Source: Sceloporus undulatus (taxonomy: Eukaryota; Chordata; Lepidosauria; Squamata; Phrynosomatidae). Taken from it: 64,000 nucleotides of DNA. The stretch is taken from NCBI RefSeq assembly GCF_019175285.1, contig NC_056530.1, positions 1,963,713-2,027,712 on the forward strand, read 5' to 3'. Position 1 is the first letter of the stretch. Every line of letters starts with the position of its first letter. The notes beneath the pieces are model-generated. The model worked only from the letters and a program-made list of their open reading frames with translations. It was not told the origin of the DNA and made no database searches. A program made the translations under genes and the position numbers. Of this stretch, positions 55,060-64,000 are shown piece by piece.

Positions 55060-55260
55060 GAGGAACTGCGCGCGCAGCTGCAAAGGCCGAGTCTGAGTGG
55101 GCGGGGAGAGGGGCGGGGCCAGGCGGATCCCTCTCCGGCTATTGGTCCTTTCCTGGGAGGAGGGGCGGGGCCAGGTTGGCGGGAAATTGGACTGGGAAGA
55201 AGGAAGGAAGCAGAAAAGTTGGTGGCTGTTTCTTCTCTTTGTTCCTTATGGGAAGCGGGA
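55060..55260 (+). promoter_or_regulatory. AUNIP: CpG island, probable AUNIP promoter
   Basis: A compact GC-rich block with GC boxes at about 55099, 55111-55120 (gggcggggcc) and 55162-55172, inverted CCAAT boxes at 55141-55145 and 55186-55190, and an E2F-type ttggcgggaaa at 55176-55186. It lies 2.6 kb upstream of the AUNIP start-codon exon in the same orientation. CCAAT plus E2F is the usual promoter grammar of cell-cycle genes, which fits AUNIP. No coding start in the island was recognised, so it presumably drives a non-coding first exon. Confidence 0.7.
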
Positions 55261-55332
55261 GGGTGGCCTAGTGGTTAGAGACCCAGCTTCAGGGATCTCT
55301 AAAGGAGGGAGGGCAAGGCATTGGAGAAACAT

Positions 55333-55405
55333 ATGGAGGGCATTGGATTAAAGTGGAGGGCATTGGATTAAAGTGGAGGGCATAGGAAAAATATGGAGGG
55401 CATTG
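55333..55405. repeat. Short tandem repeat, about 22 bp unit
   Basis: The unit tggagggcattggattaaag occurs twice exactly, then in degraded form (tggagggcataggaaaaata, tggagggcattgggga). Confidence 0.8.
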
Positions 55406-55499
55406 GGGAGGGGAAATTGGAAACACTAAATTGGTTGCATGTGGTTTGATTACATCGGCTTGTGTTTTATTATGTCCTCAGCCATATTTTTTCTGGTTA

Positions 55500-56260
55500 A
55501 TTAAATATAATAATAATAATAATAATAATAATTGTTAACCCTTGACTGAATCTATATTCAGATTATTCCTTTCTTTTGTGCATTGTGTTCAAAAGTGGGG
55601 AAATCCTTTGACCCTTTGTGTTGTGCTCTCAAGCAGCCCATTGCCAAACACATTTGCTGTCGCCAAACATGTTTGCATCCTGAGCTCTGGGTGCGAGTCC
55701 TGTCTGTTGTTTCTTCATGGGAAAAAGACTTTTAGAAGGATCCTCTTTGCAACAACAGATGCATTTCTTGGAGGGGAGCAGCAAACATGGCGTTACTCAA
55801 TGGGCTTCTTAAGTAAAGGACATTTTGAAATTCCTTATGGACAGAAGGTTTAAATGTAGGGCATGTCCTGGAAAAGGAGGACATGTGGTCACCCTACTCC
55901 CAAGAGACTGAGTAAACCAACAGGGGACGATAATGCGGAGGATGCAGTAGGGATTAAGACTGAGTGTGGTCTAGTGGTTCAAGCCCCATCTGCACATCTC
56001 CACTTGGGTGCCTCTACACCAGTGAGTCCTCCAAAATGTTTAGGACTCCAACTCCCAGAATTCTTGGCCACTGGCCAAGCTGGCTGGGGCTTCTGGGAAC
56101 TGAAACCCCTGGCTCTCCGTTTCATTGCACTGCTTTGTGTTTGGAGTATTTTGTAATGAACAAAATGTGGGGATGAGAAGAAGACATTTCGTATGGTGTA
56201 GCATAGTGGTTTGAGCAGAAGCCTGGAGATCAGGGTTCAATTCTGTTGGACGATTTTTGC
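55500..56260. mobile_element. Mosaic of repeats downstream of the AUNIP island
   Basis: A (taa)n tract at about 55506-55532; the 'gtcctcc' repeat at about 55790-55900 (gtagggcatgtcctggaaaa then ggaggacatgtggtcaccct); a hAT-like palindrome at about 56010-56115 (ccaactcccagaattcttgg / gccaagctggctggggcttc); a SINE head at about 56196-56260. Confidence 0.6.
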
Positions 56261-56955
56261 ATTCTCTTTTCCCCTCCTTAGAGAGATAGGGATTTCCTGC
56301 ATGCAAACTCCTCTCCCTCATCCAAACCAACCGTGTGATTCAGGCCACTCGCCCTTTGGAACTGACAGACTCTCTCTCAAAGAGTTTCAACCGAACGGCA
56401 TGTTTTCCATCTTCGTCCTCTCCCAACTTTCTTTGGAAAAATGGTGAGATAAAGATATCTTTTTTACCTGAACTATTCACTAGCTAGATTAGGATCTAGC
56501 CCTTTATGTATATGTATATAGATTAAAGCCATTAGTAAACTTTGGTTTTAAACTACAAGCTATGTGTTCGTTGCTTTTAGGGAAGCGTGGTTAGACAAAG
56601 GCACATTTCTACTCTGCTGATTTAAAGCTAGACCCTAACTGGCTTGGCTTTGACATTTCTGATAGGTAATATTTTTGTTTAAGCCCTAGGAAAATGAATT
56701 AACCTACAGATTCCCCACTCGACCTTGGAGACCAGCTGGGTGTCCTTGGAAGAGAGTCACACACTCTCAGCCCCAAAAAACCCATAAATTGGAAACGATG
56801 TGAGAGAAGCAGTGACCGTTTTCATTCTGTGCCTGGAACAAGACTTGTTCTTCAGCACTTTGGAGAATGTATGAGGCATATTCAAAGGTCAGAGAGCACT
56901 GAAGTACGTGGATGGTTTGAAGGGAAATATTCAGAAATGTGAATGTTCCAGAACA
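56261..56955. other. Intronic/intergenic, mostly unique
   Basis: No exon recognised. A truncated SINE piece (gagaccagctgggtgtcctt ... cataaattggaaacgatgtg) at about 56725-56803. Confidence 0.4.
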
Positions 56956-56957
56956 TT

Positions 56958-57192
56958 AGGGCCTGTTACAGACTGCCAAAATAAAGCTGCTTCGGGTCTC
57001 TTTGGAGGTATGCTATTTAAATGATGCATGCACCCTAAGAATCCGGAAGCTGCACCAAAGCTGCACTCCAGTGCTTAGGAATGGAGTGTGGCTTTGGCGT
57101 GAACTCCGGACTCTTAGGACCCATGCATCATTTAAATAGCATACCTCCAGAGAGACCCGAAGCAGCTTTATTTTGGCAGTCTGTAATAGGCC
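56958..57192. mobile_element. Fold-back element, family B
   Basis: Ends gggcctgttacagactgcca and tggcagtctgtaataggcct; arms contain gctgcttcgggtctctttgg and its inverted copy. This subtype has 'acagactgcc' where the 34-38 kb copies have 'agacaggcc'. Confidence 0.9.
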
Positions 57193-57502
57193 TAGAATAC
57201 CCATAATCTGACTTCAGAATTTTGACTTTGTTTTTTAGTGGTAAAGCTTTAACAACAGAGTCAGTGGTGTAATAGTTACAGAGTATGACGAGACTTGGCC
57301 ACAGACACCCATTGGACTAGTCATATCTCATGGCTTGATCCATCTCACAGGCTGATGTGACGATAAAATGGGGAGGAAGAGCTGGGTACACCGAGTGAGA
57401 AATAAAGAAATGAAATAAAATAGAAATTGCTAACGTGTGCACAATAGAGTCTAGCTTCTCTGTTGCTTTTAAATATTAATTATCCAAAGCTGTTTCCCAC
57501 AG

Positions 57503-57642
57503 GGATTGCACCTCGCTGCTGGGACAGATTAGGAGCAGATGGCAAACGGCTGATGAATCCCTGATGAGCGGGATCTGTAGCACTGACATGTGAAGCCAGC
57601 GATCAAACTGGATGTTGGGATCCTAAAGTTTCTAAGCCATTA
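57503..57642 (+). other. AUNIP: Possible AUNIP 5' UTR exon
   Basis: An acceptor-like gctgtttcccacag ends at 57502 and a good donor cattaag|gtaagc follows 57642. All three frames contain stops, so if used it is non-coding; the frame that would join the next exon has a TAA close to its 3' end, which supports the ATG at 57784 as the start. Evidence is splice-site quality and position only. Confidence 0.35.
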
Positions 57643-57783
57643 AGGTAAGCAGTGCTGTCAAAAGCTTTGAACCCCAGACTGCGTCATCTGGAGGACTAGG
57701 AACTTGGTGTATATCCCACCTCTTTTTGTCCTTTTTGACTGCAGAAAATTCCATCTTATTTGAACACAGAAGACAGATTGCTG

Positions 57784-57876
57784 ATGAAAAGAAAGGGCAG
57801 GACTGCTGATGATAAACAGCATGAGTCTTGTGGTGTCTGGCTGGATACTTCAGCACTCAAGAGACGCAAATTGCAG
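57784..57876 (+). CDS. AUNIP: AUNIP, first coding exon (partial gene)
   Basis: AUNIP (AIBp) binds Aurora-A kinase and ninein at centrosomes and spindle poles and has a reported role at damaged DNA ends. The exon encodes 31 residues from ATG at 57784; its second half, CGVWLDTSALKRRKLQ, matches human CGVWLDAAALKRRKVQ at 13 of 16 positions. The first half (MKRKGRTADDKQHES) is longer than the human MRR-type start by five residues. An acceptor-like ttttgactgcag ends at 57744 and the donor ttgcag|gtaatg follows 57876; the exon ends between codons. The frame stays open back to the acceptor, so a start farther upstream is not formally excluded. The gene continues to the right. Confidence 0.88.
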
Positions 57877-57977
57877 GTAATGGAGCGACAAGGTTAGAAA
57901 AATATTTTTGAAAGCTTCATGTGTCTTAGTTGTCAGATGGGCATAGGATCAAGAAAACTGTGTAAACACTTCCTTCT

Positions 57978-58192
57978 TGTTGTTGAGTGCATTCAAGTAG
58001 TTTCCAGTGAACTTATCATGGAGTTTTCTTGGCAAGTTTCTTCAGAGGTCATTTGCCATTGCCTTCCCCTGAGGCTGAGAGAACGTGAATTAGCCATGGT
58101 CACCCAGTGGGTATACATGGCCAAGTTGGGACCTGAACCCTGGTCTCCAGAGTCACAGGCCAGTGCTCAAACCACTATACCACACTGGCTCT
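57978..58192 (-). mobile_element. tRNA-headed SINE in AUNIP intron 1
   Basis: Starts cttgttgttgagtgcattca, includes ggagttttcttggcaagttt and ends in the reversed head gaaccctggtctccagagtc and ctataccacactggc. It is a well-preserved copy. Confidence 0.85.
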
Positions 58193-59350
58193 AACTCTTT
58201 CTTGCAAAGCCCCAAATTTCTAGGCATCCCAGCAATGTAGAGATGTGATGCTTCCATTCTATTGATAGGTATTCCAAAGGTATTGCCTCATGCATCTGAG
58301 GAAGGAAGCTCAAGTTTACAAAAGCTCATGCTAGTTGCAAATGTGCTACAAGATCTCTCTCCATACTAACACAGCTGTGTCTTTGAATTCATATTTATAG
58401 TTTGCTATGTGGCTAAAAAGTACAGCCCCTTGCCTGTAAGAATTGAGTCACATTGAAGGGCAGGGCAGAGGTGAAGTACACTTGCTTCTCCATAGAATCT
58501 TGACTGGCTTGTTTTGAATGCCTGAGGCTGCATGACAAAGCGCACATGATGTGGTTATTCACGTGCAAGAAAGAGGCCACAGTAGGTTTGCATTGATTTC
58601 TAAACTACCGAAGAATGTGTTTAGAGCAGGGAAGGGCTGACTCCTGTTGAGAAGAACCATGAGTGTTTTTCAAGGAGTACTCCATGGTCACCCAGTGTGG
58701 TTTGACCAAGCAGGAATATAAATCTCACACTTGAAAGCAAATCACACCAAAATGCCCCCTTGAGGGGCTTCTTGTGGGCAATGACCACAGGTTTCCTCCT
58801 CTGTCCAATACATAATGACCAAGAGCATCTATATTCATTTGTGTGTATATGGGGGAATCACCAGCATTCTTCTTCTGGGCTTTCCTTTCTGCCCCTGCGC
58901 ATAACCTCAGCTGAGGGGGGACCTATGCTGGAAGTGTGGGGCAGTGACACCTCTGCATTTTCTCAGTTGCAAAGTTACAGCTGGATTGTGTTTGGGATCA
59001 CACTGCTTCTTCTGACTATGGCAGGGTGAGCTCCAGCACCATCAGCTGAGATTGCCTATGGTGAGAAGTGTGTTATTGTGCAAGGAGATACTGGATATCT
59101 CCATCCCCAACAACTTAAAGAGTATATACACTGATGTAAATGGGTTTTAGGCCACTACATGCCACAAACAGGATGCCAGCTATGGTAGAAAGAAGATAGA
59201 AAAGTTGGTATAAAGATATAAAATCCAGCTGTGATTTCAGACCCATGGACCATCTTGCAAAGCCCAAATGTTCCTCCTCAAGGCCCTGATGGATAAATAT
59301 CTTGAATGCTTGCACGCATACTCTGTCCTTTTGGCTGGCCCTAACGCTGG
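58193..59350. other. AUNIP intron 1, mostly unique
   Basis: A decayed copy of the 'gcatctgaggaaggaagctc...aagctcatgctagt' repeat at about 58285-58395. I looked for a further AUNIP exon with the expected IASFF-type motif and saw none. Confidence 0.4.
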
Positions 59351-59352
59351 CT

Positions 59353-59807
59353 GGAATTCATGACAATAGTTTCATTTGTGTATTCAGTAGTGTAGGGAAT
59401 ATATAGGGATTTTACCATCCTTACACATATTCCCTACACTACTGAATAAAGGTAAAGGTAGTCCCTTGCTATGAATGTCTAGTCGTAACTGACTGTAGGG
59501 GTTGGTACTGATCTCCGTTAATAAGCCTAAGAGCCAGTATTGTCAAAGATGACTCCATGGTCATGTGGCCAACATGACTGCACCGAATGCTGTTACCTAA
59601 CCACCAAAGTAGTACCTATTTATTTACTTGCATTTGCATGCTTTCGAACTCCTGGGTTGGCAGAAGCTGGGACTAGTGACAGGAGGCACTTGGGCCTCAA
59701 ACTGCCAATCTTCCGATTGTCTGAGCATCAGAATTGGCATCTTAACCACTAAGCCACCACATCCACGCACTACTGAATACACAAGTGAAATTGTTGGCAT
59801 GAATTCC
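59353..59807. repeat. Long hairpin (inverted repeat) split by a SINE
   Basis: The left arm (59353-59403, ggaattcatgacaatag ... gtgtattcagtagtgtaggg) is the inverted copy of a right arm present in two pieces: 59427-59448 (atattccctacactactgaa...) and 59780-59807 (cacaagtgaaattg ... gaattcc). Without the SINE the arms would be about 50 bp with a loop of about 23 bp. Probably a small fold-back MITE. Confidence 0.85.
59449..59767 (-). mobile_element. Sauria SINE with intact 12 bp target-site duplication
   Basis: It starts aaggtaaaggtagtccctt (reversed Bov-B-type tail), includes catgtggccaacatgactgc, ctatttatttacttgcattt, gctttcgaactcctgggttg and ends near cttaaccactaagccaccac, the reversed tRNA-like head. 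Perfect duplications cactactgaata flank it (59437-59448 and 59768-59779). Confidence 0.92.
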
Positions 59808-59921
59808 ACTCTACGTCCTCCATCTTTATTAGGCTTTATTAGTCCCCAATCCTGATTTAGTGGGCAGGAATCGCTGCAAGTGACGGGAGTCTGTTCTCTT
59901 GTTGATCAGGACTCAGCAAAG

Positions 59922-60365
59922 TGATAATAATAAATAATAAAACTTTTATTTTTATGCCGCTTTTCTGTGACGAGACAATCAAAGCGGCTCACAACATATT
60001 AAAATATCCACATTTACAAGATTATGTCCCAAATTCCCCCCTTAAAACAGGATTAAACATGATACAATTAAAATTGGAGACTAAAATATCTATTAATAAC
60101 ACAGTAAAAATATCATGAGGACAGAGCGGTGGGCTAATACATGATGTGAGGAGCAATCATTCTGTGGCCAGACACTTTTATTCGGGAAAGGCTTGCCGGA
60201 AGAGATCCATCTTGACAGCTTTTTTAAAGCTGACTAAGCTGGCAATTTGACAGATCTCGTCCGGCAGGTCGTTCCATAGTTTGGGAGCAATTGCAGAGAA
60301 GGCCCGCTGGGAGGTAGCAGTTTCCATTCTGTCCCATGCATGATCTCCAGTGTGAAGAAGAATTG
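59922..60365 (-). mobile_element. L2-like LINE 3' end
   Basis: On the minus strand it encodes QRAFSAIAPKLWNDLPDEI and ASLVSFKKAVKMDLFRQAF, the typical C-terminal block of L2/CR1-group proteins, followed by a 3' UTR and an end with cggcataaaaataaaagt and a (ttatta)n tail. Confidence 0.85.
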
Positions 60366-60374
60366 TGACAGAAA

Positions 60375-60600
60375 GCCAATGTGGTGTAGTGGTTTGACAG
60401 CAACCCTGGAGACCAGGGTTCGAATCCCCACTCATCCATGGAAGCCCACTGGGTGACCTTGGGCAAGTCACACTCTCTCATCCTCAGAGAATGGCAATGG
60501 TAAACCTGCTCCAAAGAAACTTGCCAAGAAAACCCTGTGATGGTTTTGCTTTAGGATTGCAATAAATTGGAAATGACTTGAAGGCACACGGCAACACCAC
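60375..60600 (+). mobile_element. tRNA-headed SINE
   Basis: gccaatgtggtgtagtggtt, gagaccagggttcgaatccc (box B), gggtgaccttgggcaagtca, cttgccaagaaaaccctgtg, and tail gacttgaaggcacacggcaa. It abuts the L2-like fragment. Confidence 0.88.
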
Positions 60601-60636
60601 CAATCCTGCCTCTGTCACTGGAGGTGACTTGCAAAG

Positions 60637-61906
60637 GGGGTGGTGGAAATATCAATCTGCTTCATCCTGATCAACAGGAGAACAGAGCTCCTTTGTTTGC
60701 AGTGGCTACTACCCGGTATGTCAGGATTATAGGCATTGGGCCTGAGAGATGCTACTGAGCTACGTAACTACTAAATACATGAGATTGAATCTCAGCTATG
60801 GATTTTTTTCTTATGGCCAACCAACAAGGCTGTCTCTGGCTTTTGAAACAGGGCACCCACTTTCCATGCTGGAATATTTTAATTCAGGTTCCTCATTGCA
60901 GTGGAAGATGAAAATGTTACCGTCAGTGTTGGGATGTGAAAAAGAAAAGGCATTTATAATGGGGGTTGGACTGCACAAAGTACTCTGTGGCATTACAGTT
61001 GCTATAAAAGATAGGTCAGTGTTCTCCCACTGCAGCTGAGCAGTGGACTAAATAGTTTTATTTCCAAATAAAGATTTTATTGCAATGAATGAGACTTCTA
61101 AGTCAGTGCTAATATAAGTCCCATTGATTTCAATGGGTCTAATTTCATTAGGGATGTCATTAGATTTAGCCCAGTGGCTTCTTGATTAAGGGCATCTGAT
61201 TCACTTTGGTTGAGGTGTTCTTGGGATATTTCTAATACAGTACTTGGAAATCATTCCCTTCTAAAAATTGGGAGTAATTTTTTATTTAAAGTGCAACTTT
61301 AAAGTGCAAGTTTACATTGCTGCCCACATCCTCTGCAACAGCAATGCACTGAGATTTTAACAGACATGTAAAAGCCTGGCTGGAAAAAATATTTTTTAAT
61401 TTCCTTCTAAACATACATTTTTCTATTCCCCTTGATATTTTTGTATGCAGATAATATGTACTTTCATATCAACAGAAAACCAAAACAAAACCTAATTCTA
61501 GTCAACTCCATTTTTGTGCTGGAGTCAATTTAGCCACACTTAAAACCTATTGAAATCTGAGAGTCAGATTGATTTCAAAGAATCTGACCAAAGCTAGATC
61601 TAGCTACTTAATGTTATTGGCAGGACAGTTACTAAACTGACTGTCATGCAGCAGGGGAGGCCCAGCTTTTTAACCCTCAAAAAGCTTGAGTAAATTATGT
61701 TTGCGCGTGAATGAAATGAGCTTCAAGTGAAGGACAGCTTGCAAAATGTAGGAGTGACATCAGTTATGAAATGCCAAGAAACTTAAGGAACAGGATTTGG
61801 GGATTGTTAAACTCAAAAGTGCCCCAAGGTTTGCAGAAAATTTAAAAAATTATTCAAAAATAAAACTTATGGGAGATTTAAAAAAAACCTTCAGTAGCTA
61901 ATGTAG
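60637..61906. repeat. Left unit of a 1.25 kb direct duplication
   Basis: About 1270 bp of otherwise unique intronic sequence (gggtggtggaaatatcaatc ... cagtagctaatgtag). It holds no recognised repeat or exon. This unit looks like the accurate version of the pair. Confidence 0.9.
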
Positions 61907-63135
61907 AAGGGGTGGTGGAAATCAATCTGTTCATCCTGATCAACAGGAGAACAGAGCTCCTTTGTTTGCAGTGGCTACTTACCGGTATTCAGGATTGATA
62001 GGCACTTGGGCCTGAGAATGCTACTGAGCTACGTAACTACTAAATACATGAGATTGAATCTCAGCTATGGATTTTTTTCTTATGGCCAACCAACATGGCT
62101 GTCTCTGGCTTTTGAAACAGGGCACCCACTTTCCATGCTGGATATTTTAATTCAGGTTCCTCAATGCAGTGGAAGATGAAATGTTACCGTCAGTGTTGGG
62201 ATGTGAAAAAGAAAAGGCCTTATAATGGGGGTTGGATGCACAAAGTACTCTGTGGCATTACAGTTGCTATAAAAGATAGGTCAGTGTTCTCCCACTGCAG
62301 CTGAGCAGTGGACTAAATAGTTTTATTTCCAAATAAAGATTTTGTTGGAATGAATGAGACTTCTAAGTCCGGTTAATATAAGTCCCATTGATTTCAATGG
62401 GTCTAATTTCATTAGGGATGTCTTAGATTTAGCCAGTGGCTTCTTGTTAAGGGCATCTGATTCACTTTGGTTGAGGTGTTCTTGGGATATTTCATACAGT
62501 ACTTGGAAATCATTCCCTTCTAAAAAATTGGGAGTAATTTTTTATTTTAAGTGCAACTTTAAAGTGCAAGTTTACATTGCTGCCCACATCCTCTGCAACA
62601 GCAATGCACTGAGATTTTAACAGACTATAAAAGCCTGCTGGAAAAAATATTTTTTAATTTCCTTCTAAACATACATTTTTCTATTCCCCTTGTATTTTTG
62701 TATGCAGATAATATGTACTTTCATATCAACAGAAAACCAAACAACCTATGTCGTCAACTCTCCATTTTTGTGCTGGAGTCAATTTGCCACACTTAAAACC
62801 TATTGAAATCTGAGAGTCATGTATTTCAAAGAATCTGACCCAAGCTAGATCTAGCTACTTATGTTATTGGCAGGACAGTTAAACTGACTGTCATGCAGCA
62901 GGGGAGGCCAGCTTTTTAACCCTCAAAAGCTTGAGTAAATTTGTTTGCGGTGATGAAATGAGCTTCAAGTGAAGGACAGCTTGCAAAATGTAGAGTGACA
63001 TCAGTTATGAAATGCCAAGAAACTTGAGGAACAGGATTTGGGATTGTTAAAACCAAAGTGCCCCAAGGTTTGCAGAAAATTTTTAAAAATATAACTTATG
63101 GGAGATTTAAAAAAAACCTTCAGTAGCTAATGTAG
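61907..63135. repeat. Right unit of the duplication, rich in 1-3 base indels
   Basis: Same sequence and order as the left unit, but about 40 bp shorter because of many small gaps (tgctgctgg-type runs shortened, e.g. gcctgctgg for gcctggctgg, cagactataaaag for cagacatgtaaaag). Substitutions are few. See findings: probably an unpolished assembly duplicate. Confidence 0.9.
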
Positions 63136-63202
63136 TTGAAGGAGGGTATGGCTGCAAGAACCTCGAACAGGAGAATCAAAGATCTAGTTTCGTGTTACTA
63201 TG

Positions 63203-63310
63203 TAGAATCAATACATGTAGAGAGATCTTGTAGCATCTTTGAGACTCACTGAAAGAAGTTGGCAGCATGAGCTTTCCAGACTAAAGTCTACTTTCAGATG
63301 CTTTTGGAGA
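63203..63310. repeat. Interspersed repeat, 'gatcttgtagcatctttgag' type
   Basis: It reads agagagatcttgtagcatct, ttgagactcactgaaagaag, catgagctttccagactaaa then gtctactttcagatgc, a widespread sauropsid repeat also present in decayed form at about 35.3, 51.05 and 58.3 kb. Confidence 0.65.
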
Positions 63311-63539
63311 GTTTGTGCTAGAAGATGAGGGTTTACTACAGCTGCCTTGGTCCCATCTTGGGAGAAATGTGGCCATAAAGTAAATAAATAATAAAACATT
63401 TTAGATGATCTCATTTATAATTGTGGTATTCTCATGGATTTAAGATGAGTTAAAGCAAAACCATAGGATTTTGGATTAAATGGTATGTGGAGGCTGAAAC
63501 TTCGCATGAATTTTGACCCAGAATTTCTTTCCCACTCAG

Positions 63540-63660
63540 AACCTAATAGGGAAGCCCGACATTAAGAATACTGAACCGATCCCTTCTTCTCCATCAAAAG
63601 CACCTCTTCCATGCACAAAACAAACCTCCATTTCCAACTCTTCTCGAGCTCAACCATCAG
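63540..63660 (+). CDS. AUNIP: Probable AUNIP second coding exon
   Basis: A strong acceptor (tttctttcccactcag) precedes 63540 and a strong donor (catcag|gtatgt) follows 63660. The 121 nt are open only in the frame that continues the first coding exon (phase 0 in, phase 1 out) and would add 40 residues rich in Ser, Pro and Lys, beginning NLIGKPDIKN and ending SNSSRAQPS. The start can be aligned weakly to human THLIKPGTKM, which also follows KRRKVQ. The human IASFF motif is not inside and should lie in the next exon, outside the window. Identity rests on position, phase and splice sites. The surrounding assembly looks indel-prone. Confidence 0.55.
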
Positions 63661-63790
63661 GTATGTTTTTCTAGGAGAAGCCACCTGTTTCATGTCACCG
63701 GAAGGGATAGGTGTTTGGAACTCAGGATTCTAAAGAGGAGCCATGACTCCTGAAAGGCCGTTTCCAGATACACAAAATAAGCAGACTATG

Positions 63791-64000
63791 ACCTGTTACA
63801 GATGCCAAAATAACGCGTTCGGGTCTCTTTGGAGGTATGCTATTTAATGATGCATGGGTCCTAGAGTCCGGATGTTGCGCCAAAGCCACCATTCCTAAGC
63901 ACTGGAGTGCCGCTTGGTGCAGCTTCCGGATTTTTAGGATGCATGCATCATTTAAATAGCATCCTCCAAAGAGACCCGAAAGCAGCTTTATTTTGGCAGT
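63791..64000. mobile_element. Fold-back element, family B, cut by the window end
   Basis: Starts cctgttacagatgccaaaat and reaches gcagctttattttggcagt at the window edge. Compared with the copy at 56958 it lacks single bases at many points (aataacgcgttcggg for aataaagctgcttcggg; atttaatg for atttaaatg). Confidence 0.85.

Noticed and set aside
60375-60450. tRNA gene (box-A and box-B-like sequences), also in other copies
   Set aside because: The promoter-like boxes belong to SINE heads; no complete cloverleaf with paired acceptor stem is present and the Bov-B-like tail follows.
60749-61039. Additional AUNIP exon with a KMLPSVLGCEKEK stretch resembling human TKMLTLLPGERK
   Set aside because: The similarity is short, the frame is not joined by good splice sites and the matching frame in the duplicate unit is broken; chance is more likely.

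Overview
The window is vertebrate nuclear DNA. Spliced, GT-AG-bounded genes sit in a sea of interspersed repeats. The mix of CR1, Bov-B (RTE) and L2-like LINEs, a Sauria SINE, tRNA-headed and 5S-headed SINEs with Bov-B-like tails, hAT elements and many Tigger-like and fold-back MITEs points to a squamate reptile, probably an iguanian lizard (inference; species not determinable here).

Three host genes can be supported, all on the + strand, in the order STMN1 - PAQR7 - AUNIP. As far as I recall this is the order and relative orientation on human 1p36.11. STMN1 (stathmin) has a CpG-island promoter at about 18.8-20.0 kb and four coding exons between 21671 and 24221. PAQR7 (membrane progestin receptor alpha) has a single coding exon at 40814-41872; a CpG island at about 30.1-30.4 kb is the best candidate for its distant non-coding first exon. 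AUNIP (Aurora-A and ninein interacting protein) enters at the right: a GC-box/CCAAT/E2F promoter-like island at about 55.1-55.2 kb, a first coding exon at 57784-57876 and a likely second coding exon at 63540-63660. The remainder of AUNIP lies beyond the window.

Region by region: 0-18.8 kb has no recognisable gene and holds truncated LINEs, SINEs, MITEs and two unique stretches that could be regulatory. 18.8-26 kb is STMN1 with its downstream sequence. 26-40 kb is repeat-rich, with a GC-box-bearing minisatellite abutting the 30 kb CpG island and two fold-back elements 0.5 kb apart. 40.7-42.9 kb is the PAQR7 coding exon and 3' UTR. 43-55 kb is intergenic, with nested transposons and a diverged tandem repeat. 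55-64 kb is the AUNIP 5' part, with a hairpin split by a Sauria SINE and a 1.25 kb head-to-tail duplication at 60.6-63.1 kb that looks like an assembly artefact.

The three genes are not an operon; each seems to have its own promoter. STMN1 and AUNIP both act in mitosis (microtubule turnover; Aurora-A/ninein at the spindle pole), and both candidate promoters carry E2F-like sites. The most interesting protein-level observation is that the lizard stathmin has lost the proline-directed phosphosite equivalent to human Ser25. I found no retroviral or other LTR element.
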